A stretch of DNA of 38,588 nucleotides, from assembly GCF_900168165.1 (NCBI RefSeq), contig NZ_FUYV01000011.1, positions 1 to 38,588 on the forward strand, in the 5' to 3' direction. Below the pieces are notes generated by a model. That model did no database searches. It was not told the origin of the DNA and saw only the letters and a list, made by a program, of their open reading frames with translations. Positions 33,556 to 38,588 of the stretch are shown here, in pieces. Made by a program: the position numbers and the translations under genes. This stretch comes from Alkalitalea saponilacus. GTDB lineage: Bacteria; Bacteroidota; Bacteroidia; Bacteroidales; Marinilabiliaceae. Position 1 is the stretch's first letter. Every line of letters begins with the position of its first letter.

Positions 33556-34932
33556 CTAAAGAATACTCCATTTTCCGCCTTTATCTGGTCCTAAGCGTTT
33601 AATTATGCCTTCATTTTTCAGTTTTTCGATATCCCTTGCAATAGTTCTTCTGGTTACATTCAAAATTTTTGCCAATTCAGTTGTCGTTATTGCGTTGTTT
33701 TCCCGCAATATATTCAAAATTAGTAATTCTCTGTTTTCTGTGACATTTTCTGTGACATTTTCTGTGACATTTTCTGTGACATTATCGGTGACCTTTGAGC
33801 TTAAATCACCGGAATAAACAGTTACCATAAATCCATCAGAGATATTTCTGAAATCTGGTTTTGGCAGATTTGCTTGCTCACAATATTCCATGATCCGCCG
33901 AATGCCGGATCCATATTTTTCGATAAGCCCCAGACTTTTACAAAAATCGGCAATGAGCTTATTTCGTGGTGTTGATTTATAGTTATTCGTAAGTAAATCG
34001 TCAACAGTAATGCTGTGTGGTAACCTACCGGGGTTGTAAAATTCAATGCGGTTATCAAAAATTTTTACAATTGAATCGGAAGCGGATCGGTAATCGCGGT
34101 GTATAATCATGTTGATTACAATCTCTCTGATTGCTTCCAGAGGATATTGCCATTTTTGCACATTGCGCGGTTGGCCGGTAATGATGATTTCTTTGTTGAT
34201 GTGTTTTTTTACAAAAGCAATAACCTGATCGATTTGGGTTAGTATATCGGATTTTGTACGGTCACTGTCTTTAATAATTATATCGGATTGGAATTTTCCT
34301 AATTCAATGGTGCTTAAAACGGTATCGCGTGCAGTAAATAGCAAGTATGCAGCATTGGCGATTTGGCCGTCTCGTACAAGGTCGTTTTTAATGAGAAATG
34401 TGAGCGGGTCATCGTTTATTCTGTTCCCGGATTGATTGAACAGGTCGATAGCAGCCTGAACTTTATCAAATGAAATGTCGTTGATATTAAATTGACTATT
34501 AACATGAAAATCCCAGCTGGTGTTAAACGATTGCAGGTGAAGGTTTACAACTTCAGAAACAAGGAGTAAATGGTTTGAGTTAGTAACGCGTTTAAAATAT
34601 TTTCCTCTTGTTGAAACCGGCTTAACCGGGTATTCCTTTATGCTGAAAACAACAATGGTTTTGTCATTGATTTGTACCGAATCCACATCCGGAATCAACG
34701 ATGGAGAGGTTTTGTTTTTAATCTCGTTCACCCAGTTTTGAACCGACTCGGGATTTAAGGAGATGCCTTTTACGTCGCCAGCGGGATTGATGCCTGCAAT
34801 AATTTGCCCGCCTGATGTGTTGGCAAAAGCTACCAATGTTTCAATCAGTTCATTGTTGAAACTACTTTTGAACTCCAACGTTTCGCTTTCACCGGATTGA
34901 ATGAGTTTTTTTATTTCGGCAGCTGTTGTCAT
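33556..34932 (-). CDS. AlbA_2/Schlafen-type ATP-binding transcriptional regulator-like protein
   Basis: The protein has 458 residues. The N-terminal AlbA_2 (Schlafen AAA_4) domain shows ESETLEFKSSF (15-25), ETLVAFANTSGGQIIAGI (31-48) and KPVSTRGKYFKRVTNSNH. A central HATPase_c_4-like part has AIREIVINMIIHRDY and FYNPGRLP, with GLIEKYGSGIRRI later. The C-terminus is a winged helix (ITTTELAKILNVTRRTIARDIEKLKNEG). The two halves are joined by a linker of five VT(D/E)N units encoded by a 12-bp tandem repeat. Such proteins are common solitary genes; roles in transcription control or defence have been proposed. It is flanked by repeat arrays on both sides. Confidence 0.87.
   Translation of the reverse strand: MTTAAEIKKLIQSGESETLEFKSSFNNELIETLVAFANTSGGQIIAGINPAGDVKGISLNPESVQNWVNEIKNKTSPSLIPDVDSVQINDKTIVVFSIKEYPVKPVSTRGKYFKRVTNSNHLLLVSEVVNLHLQSFNTSWDFHVNSQFNINDISFDKVQAAIDLFNQSGNRINDDPLTFLIKNDLVRDGQIANAAYLLFTARDTVLSTIELGKFQSDIIIKDSDRTKSDILTQIDQVIAFVKKHINKEIIITGQPRNVQKWQYPLEAIREIVINMIIHRDYRSASDSIVKIFDNRIEFYNPGRLPHSITVDDLLTNNYKSTPRNKLIADFCKSLGLIEKYGSGIRRIMEYCEQANLPKPDFRNISDGFMVTVYSGDLSSKVTDNVTENVTENVTENVTENRELLILNILRENNAITTTELAKILNVTRRTIARDIEKLKNEGIIKRLGPDKGGKWSIL
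33734..33781. repeat. 12-bp in-frame tandem repeat inside the AlbA_2-type gene
   Basis: TTTTCTGTGACA occurs four times head to tail, with a fifth degenerate unit up to 33793. It encodes repeated VTEN in the linker. The unit is a multiple of 3, so copy-number change alters linker length without shifting the frame. Confidence 0.92.
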
Positions 34933-35398
34933 TTGTGTTTCAATGATGTTTGTGGAACTAATTTTCGCTAATTATTTTGTCAACGAATTTTCGCGAATTG
35001 GTTTGCTCGCAGGCTCGCTTAGGATTATGGATTTTGTTGTTTTCCCCACTTAGGGGGTTAGGGGGTGAAATTTGCTGGTTGTTTTTGAACTACTCATTTA
35101 TGCTAATTATCACGAATTGTTTTGCTCGCGGGCTCGCTTTTTTTGTCCGCAGATTATGTGGATTAAATGGATTTTTTTTGCTCGCGGGCTCGCTTTTTTT
35201 TTGTCCGCAGATTAAACGGATTAAAGGGATTTTTTTGCTCGTGGTGCTCGCTTAGGATTATGGATTTTTTTGTTTTCCCCACTTGGGGGGTTAGGGGGTG
35301 AAATATGCTGGTTTGATTATATCACTGCTTATATTGTTTTCTAATTATTATGAAACGCACATTTGCGGTTCCCTTTTCAGGGGGTCGGGTGGTAATAG
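34933..35398. repeat. Repeat array R2
   Basis: It contains GTCCGCAGATT heads at 35145 and 35203, G-rich cores at about 35041 and 35277, GCTCGCGGGCTCGC variants, and the second copy of the 60-bp repeat (35316-35375). No gene is present. Confidence 0.92.
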
Positions 35399-35480
35399 AT
35401 ATCGCACCTACGGCGCTTGAGCTGCATAAGATAGAATTTCCCCTCTGCGTAGCAGCATTCCCCTTTGGGGGTCGGTAGGG
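35399..35480 (-). repeat. Left-flank composite element, inverted copy overlapping the vapC-type 3' end
   Basis: On the minus strand this reads GGGGAATGCTGC, then CTTATGCAGCTCAAGCGCCG and TAGGTGCGATATC. This is the same order as at about 1294-1340 and 3766-3812. It is the only copy of this family in the right flank and lies in the opposite orientation. Confidence 0.85.
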
Positions 35481-35965
35481 GTAAACTGCTGATGTATCCG
35501 AAAGAGCTCTATTATGCTTTGTTGGTCGTGCTCGCTGATTATATGCTTTACTAATACTTGATTTTTTTTCCAGTTTTCGCATTGTAACCCGGGAACTCGT
35601 CCGAAATGATTATCATTATTAGTTACCAGAATCATTTCGTTTTCAATAGCTATCCCGGCAATCAATAAATCTATGTCATCTAGCGTTTTTCCTGATTGCC
35701 TGAGGTTCGCATAGATTTCAGCTGATAGTTTTGCAGATTCTTCGGTTAGGGGTAAGACGAAGTTTTCCGAAACAAACTCCTCAAAAACACTAAGTTGCTT
35801 AAAAGCACTTTTTGCATGCAAACCACTAATTATTTCATAATAGGTGATGATACTTATTTCCAGTATGTCGTAGCAATCTAGATATTTTTCAAAATTCCTT
35901 ACCACATCTGTATCTCCCTTAAGGTAATATGACAGAATATCAGTATCAATTAGGGCTCTATTCAT
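35408..35965 (-). CDS. PIN domain toxin (VapC-type) with repeat-derived C-terminal extension
   Basis: The protein has 185 residues. The PIN domain spans about 1-135: IDTDILSYYLKG (6-17, D7), YYEIISGL (42-49, E44), LDDIDLLIAGIA (95-106, D96, D97 and D99) and LVTNNDNHFGRVPGL (113-127), an acidic set for metal-dependent RNA cleavage. VapC proteins usually end near here. This one continues for about 50 residues, and the last 20 or so (QRGMLLRRGEILSYAAQAP) are translated from the inverted repeat element, including its TAG stop. It overlaps the upstream antitoxin gene by 8 bp. Whether the extension affects activity is unknown. Confidence 0.87.
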   Translation of the reverse strand: MNRALIDTDILSYYLKGDTDVVRNFEKYLDCYDILEISIITYYEIISGLHAKSAFKQLSVFEEFVSENFVLPLTEESAKLSAEIYANLRQSGKTLDDIDLLIAGIAIENEMILVTNNDNHFGRVPGLQCENWKKNQVLVKHIISEHDQQSIIELFRIHQQFTPTDPQRGMLLRRGEILSYAAQAP

Positions 35966-36194
35966 TTATTCTTCTTTTATTTTTCTCTCTGTTTTCGATC
36001 AAGTTATCTGTTAAATCTTCAAATACTGAATCGTCAATATTTCTCCATGCTCCGGCAAATGAGAGATTTTTGTCTTTTTTGTTGGTAGATGATTCCAGTA
36101 TCGATATAAAATCATCTATTTCCTTTAATCTATTAGAAGGGATTCTCTGTATTTTACGCAGGAGCTTGCTTCTTATTTGAGTATCTATTGCCAT
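35958..36194 (-). CDS. VapB-type antitoxin
   Basis: This 78-residue protein has no strong DNA-binding signature in the first part; LLRKIQRIPSNRLKEIDDFI (11-30) is the helical region typical of DUF2281-like antitoxins paired with PIN toxins. The C-terminal SFAGAWRNIDDSVFEDLTDN (45-64) is the conserved toxin-binding tail of this group. The gene precedes the PIN toxin gene and overlaps it by 8 bp. Identity rests on both the tail motif and the genomic partner. Confidence 0.82.
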   Translation of the reverse strand: MAIDTQIRSKLLRKIQRIPSNRLKEIDDFISILESSTNKKDKNLSFAGAWRNIDDSVFEDLTDNLIENREKNKRRINE

Positions 36195-36210
36195 AGGTTA
36201 TGTATTTGTT

Positions 36211-36241
36211 CAAATTTATCAAATATTATAAATATTTCAAT
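36211..36241 (-). promoter_or_regulatory. Possible promoter of the VapBC-type module
   Basis: On the minus strand TAAATTTG (36211-36218) fits TAnnTTTG and is preceded after 19 bp by ATTG (36238-36241), three of four matches to TTTG. The box is 16 nt from the ATG at 36194. Confidence 0.4.
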
Positions 36242-36269
36242 CTTTAATGAAAGAGATGAAAGACTATAT

Positions 36270-36660
36270 TGTGATTTTTTTTTGCTTGCGTGGCTCGTTT
36301 TTTTGTCCGCAGATTTAACGGATTTAACGGATTTTTGCTCGCGTCGCTCGCTGTTTTTGTCCGCAGATTATTTGGATTAAACGGATTGGTTTGCTCGCGT
36401 CGCTCGATTAGAATTAGGGATTTTGTTGTTTTCCCCACTTGGGGGGCTAGGGGGTGAAATATTTTTGTTGTTATTGAACTGCTGATTAGAGCGGATTTTT
36501 GCTTACGTGCTTGCTGTTTTTGTCCGCAGATTTAACGGATTTAACGGATTTTTGCTCGCGTCGCTCGCTGTTTTTGTCCGCAGATTCTTGGCAAGCCAAG
36601 CGGCAGAGCCGAGCGATGTGGATTTAACGGATTGTTTTGCTCGTGGGCTCGCTGTTTGTA
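36270..36660. repeat. Repeat array R3
   Basis: It contains GTCCGCAGATT heads at 36305, 36359, 36522 and 36576, a G-rich core at about 36431, and several GCTCGCGTCGCTCGC tails. It carries the second 29-bp insert. Open frames across it are repeat translations, not genes. Confidence 0.92.
36587..36615. repeat. 29-bp double-hairpin insertion, copy 2
   Basis: Identical to 33300-33328 and inserted at the same point of the repeat, between GTCCGCAGATT and ATGTGGATT. Confidence 0.85.
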
Positions 36661-36680
36661 TTCGATATGTTACTTCTATA

Positions 36681-37043
36681 CTAATTGATGGCCTTGATGT
36701 TGTCTTTAAAGGCCATAATAAACTCATTCGTCTCCAGTAATTTTTTAATAAAATCCCAATTGGCAGTAAAATATTGATGAAGAGTATTGATCGTAAAGTT
36801 CCCAATTTTGAAATGTACTATTTTGGGATGCTGAGGTTGGGTTAGATACATTTCATAAAAATCAGTGTCCTTGGTAAGAATGGTAAGCTTGTGATCTATG
36901 GCATAATTCCAAATTTCTCTATCTTTTAGAGTTGCATCAATCTCAATGACATGAACAAACTCAGAGGTATTAAAGAAGCTAAATCTCCTGGGTAGGTTTA
37001 CATCAACCAGATAAACAGGTCGTTCAGCTCGCTTTGAGATCAT
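36681..37043 (-). CDS. DUF5615 family PIN-like protein (putative toxin)
   Basis: This 120-residue protein has the DUF5615 pattern: YLVDVNLPRRF (11-21, D14), EIDATLKDREIWNYAIDH (34-51, D42 and W45) and TILTKDTDFYEM (54-65, D59 and D61), then HPKIVHFKIGN. The acidic residues resemble a reduced PIN nuclease site. Members usually occur directly after a DUF433 gene, as here, and the pair is regarded as a toxin-antitoxin system. The start overlaps the DUF433 gene by 20 bp; no later methionine gives a complete domain. Nuclease activity is a family-based inference. Confidence 0.85.
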   Translation of the reverse strand: MISKRAERPVYLVDVNLPRRFSFFNTSEFVHVIEIDATLKDREIWNYAIDHKLTILTKDTDFYEMYLTQPQHPKIVHFKIGNFTINTLHQYFTANWDFIKKLLETNEFIMAFKDNIKAIN

Positions 37044-37263
37044 AGTTTAATATGGTTTTGTCGGCAATTGCTTTTGCATATTCTAAACAAGCCAGAATAT
37101 CTTCTTTTTCAAGTATTGGGTATGCTTCTAATATGTTTTCAATGTTTTCACCTGCTGCAAGATACTCTAATATTGTTGTTACAGTAATTCGCATGCCTCT
37201 GATGGTTGGTTTGCCATTACAGATCTCCGGATTAATTGTTATTCTGTCGAATTGTTTTTGCAT
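37024..37263 (-). CDS. DUF433 family protein (putative antitoxin)
   Basis: This 79-residue protein matches DUF433: RITINPEICNGKPTIRGMRITV (7-28), which is strongly conserved, then ILEYLAAGENIENILEAYP and LEKEDILACLEYA. The fold is helical and DNA-binding-like. It is the first gene of a pair with the DUF5615 PIN-like gene. The antitoxin role is inferred from this fixed gene order. Confidence 0.87.
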   Translation of the reverse strand: MQKQFDRITINPEICNGKPTIRGMRITVTTILEYLAAGENIENILEAYPILEKEDILACLEYAKAIADKTILNYDLKAS

Positions 37264-37279
37264 GGCTATATATTTTTCT

Positions 37280-37311
37280 CAAAGTTAGTGTGTTGAAATA
37301 TGTAAATCAAG
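37280..37311 (-). promoter_or_regulatory. Putative promoter of the DUF433-DUF5615 module
   Basis: On the minus strand CTTG (37308-37311) precedes TAACTTTG (37280-37287) by 20 bp, with one mismatch in the -33 box. The -7 box lies 16 nt before the ATG at 37263. Confidence 0.45.
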
Positions 37312-37324
37312 GTATTTTGTTATT

Positions 37325-37700
37325 GAATTTATATGGATTTTTGCTCGCGTCACTCGCTGTTTGTCCGCAGATTAAGCAGATTAAACGGATTGTTTGCTCG
37401 CGTCGCTCGCTGTTTTGTCCGCAGATTTAACGGATTAAACGGATTTTTGCTCGCGTCGCTCGCTTAGGGTTAGGGATTTTGTTGTTTTCCCCACTTGGGG
37501 GGTTAGGGGGTGAAATATTTTTGTTTATTTGGTCAACGAATTTAGGCGAATTTTCACGAATTGGTTTGCTCGCGTGGCTCGCTGTTTGTCCGCAGATTTA
37601 ACGGATTTAACGGATTGTTTGCTCGCGTCGCTCGCTTAGGGTTAGGGATTTTGTTGTTTTCCCCACTTGGGGGGTTAGGGGGTGAAATATGCTGGTTGTA
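37325..37700. repeat. Repeat array R4
   Basis: It contains GTCCGCAGATT heads at 37363, 37417 and 37588 and G-rich cores at about 37489 and 37661, in the same orientation as arrays R1-R3. No gene is present. Confidence 0.92.
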
Positions 37701-37745
37701 TATGAGCTGCGAATTGCGTGTTGTAACCTTTTGACATTTTTTCAA

Positions 37746-38036
37746 TCAACCAATTGTCAAATTAACTTTTTTCCCAAATCCGATTTCAACCAATCTATAT
37801 AAAGTTGATAATTGAATGTCGCTATGTCCATTCTCAATTCGCGATATAAAACTTTTACGAGTCCCGGTCTTTTGGGCAAGTTCCTCTTGTGTCATATGTG
37901 CGTCTTTTCTTGCGTCTCTTAAAATTTCTCCAATAGCAAATGCTTTTGCTTTAATTTCAAATTCAGTCCGTCTTTCTGAGCCAATCTCACCATATCGTTT
38001 GTCAAGATGCTCTTGGAATGTTGTAATATCTTTCAT
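37746..38036 (-). CDS. higA: HigA-type antitoxin, Xre-family HTH
   Basis: The protein has 96 residues. A helix-turn-helix of the Xre/Cro type spans about 36-90: ILRDARKDAHMTQEELAQKTG, then TRKSFISRIENGHSDIQLSTL with the conserved SRIENG recognition element. The N-terminal 35 residues, rich in charged residues, are the usual toxin-contacting extension. It follows the toxin gene with a 4-bp ATGA overlap; toxin before antitoxin is the HigBA order. It probably represses its own operon. Confidence 0.87.
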   Translation of the reverse strand: MKDITTFQEHLDKRYGEIGSERRTEFEIKAKAFAIGEILRDARKDAHMTQEELAQKTGTRKSFISRIENGHSDIQLSTLYRLVEIGFGKKVNLTIG

Positions 38037-38389
38037 TTTTTGTCTCCTTTCTGTTTAAAATCCAAATATTCTTTCTTAATCTGCATCGCTTTTTCAATTT
38101 CCTTTTTCGGTGTTTTCTGTGATTTCTTTTGAAACCCATTAAACAATACTACCAAATTACCTTTATCAAAGCAGCAAAATATTCGAAAAATATTGCTTTC
38201 AAATTCAATGCGTATCGCAAATAAGCCATCGTATCCGGTCATTTGTTCAAAGAATTTACCTGGTATCTTTTCTGCGACTGTTACAAGAAAAAGAACATAA
38301 TCAATTTTGTCTTTGGTTTTCTCGGTCTGTTGATTAAAAAAGTCCCAAAAGTAATTTCTGAAATATATTAATTCTCGAATTTTTTCCAT
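38033..38389 (-). CDS. higB: HigB/RelE-type toxin (Gp49-like)
   Basis: The protein has 118 residues. It has the Gp49-like/HigB profile: FRNYFWDFFNQQ, IPGKFFEQMTGYDGLFAIRIEF (43-64), IFRIFCCFDKGNLVVLFNGFQKKSQKTPKKEI (67-98) and a basic C-terminus. The LFAIRIEF and GFQKKSQKTP segments are characteristic. Relatives cleave mRNA at the ribosome. It is the first gene of a two-gene operon with the Xre-type antitoxin. The region upstream contains no clear TAnnTTTG box; CGAAGTTA at 38394 is too close to the start. Confidence 0.87.
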   Translation of the reverse strand: MEKIRELIYFRNYFWDFFNQQTEKTKDKIDYVLFLVTVAEKIPGKFFEQMTGYDGLFAIRIEFESNIFRIFCCFDKGNLVVLFNGFQKKSQKTPKKEIEKAMQIKKEYLDFKQKGDKK

Positions 38390-38588
38390 GAAACGAAGTT
38401 AACGAATAATGGAACAAAATCCAATATGTATATCAAATTTTTATAGTTTATAGGAAGTGTTTCAATTGGTTACGACGGGGATTTATATGAATTTTGTGCT
38501 CGCGTCGCTCGCTTGGTTTTGTCCGCAGATTAAGCAGATTAATGGGATTATTTGCTCGCGTCGCTCGCGTGTTTTTGTCCGCAGATTA
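38390..38588. repeat. Repeat array R5 (continues beyond the window)
   Basis: About 100 bp of unique AT-rich DNA is followed by GTCCGCAGATT heads at 38521 and 38578, with GCTCGCGTCGCTCGC between them. The array is cut by the window end. Confidence 0.88.

Noticed and set aside
36244-36805. Open frames giving recurrent RTKTASDASKNPLNPLN and SERREQTN-like peptides (also at 32581-33410, 34977-35255, 37236-37430 and 37554-37745)
   Set aside because: They are translations of the right-flank repeats in various frames and recur wherever the repeat occurs.
32638-38588. Integron attC sites
   Set aside because: The repeats lack the paired core sites and long imperfect palindrome expected of attC, and no integrase gene is present. 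Only the layout is similar.
1-38588. tRNA, rRNA, transposase or phage genes
   Set aside because: I saw no tRNA-like TTC-arm sequence, rRNA segment, transposase or phage protein; weakly structured RNAs could still be missed by eye.

Overview
The window looks like a chromosomal stretch of a Bacteroidota bacterium (Bacteroidales/Marinilabiliales-like; genus not assignable from sequence alone). The base composition is AT-rich, genes lack consistent Shine-Dalgarno sites, several promoters fit the Bacteroidota TTTG-N19-21-TAnnTTTG pattern, and the toxin-antitoxin and glycan protein families are typical of the phylum. Every gene I accept is on the minus strand, so transcription runs from high to low coordinates.

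Left flank (1-4465): a gene-poor region of nested repeats (REP-like hairpins, 25-bp tandem arrays, duplicated 106-, 121- and 324-bp blocks). It carries two isolated cargo units: a RelE/ParE toxin-antitoxin pair (189-718) and an AAA ATPase with a DUF4143-type C-terminus (2188-3384).

Central glycan region, left part (4466-16248): six intact enzymes or membrane proteins acting on sugars plus one methyltransferase: five GT4-like glycosyltransferases, a Wzy-like polymerase and a SAM methyltransferase. Upstream of them lie a broken GT2 gene (12791-13316) and a large envelope protein combining leucine-rich repeats, a chitobiase-like domain, a CotH kinase domain and an InlB-type B repeat (13303-16248). 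Separated from CotH by a repeat-bounded DUF559 nuclease gene (16919-17302) are a VTC-type polyphosphate-polymerase-like protein and a DUF4956 membrane protein (17810-19252). CotH, VTC and DUF4956 probably form one functional module.

Central glycan region, right part (19929-32607): an O-antigen-type operon read from an ABC-exporter ATPase (Wzt) through a four-gene nucleotide-deoxyaminosugar pathway (2,3-dehydratase, Gfo/Idh reductase, DegT aminotransferase, NeuD/PglD acyltransferase), five GT2 enzymes, one GT4 enzyme and a pyruvyl-transferase-like protein. Wzm, Wzx, RmlA and RmlB are not in the window.

Right flank (32608-38588): 18 exact copies of one GTCCGCAGATT-headed repeat and nine copies of a second G-rich repeat, all in one orientation. 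Between them sit an AlbA_2/Schlafen-like regulator, a VapBC-type pair, a DUF433-DUF5615 pair and a HigBA pair, one per interval.

The most notable signals are the repeat-separated cassette layout of isolated toxin-antitoxin and nuclease/ATPase genes on both sides of the glycan locus, sharp composition breaks inside wzt and inside the CotH gene that coincide with domain borders, the CotH-VTC-DUF4956 module, and a natural-product-style 2,3-dideoxygenation pathway in a surface-glycan operon.
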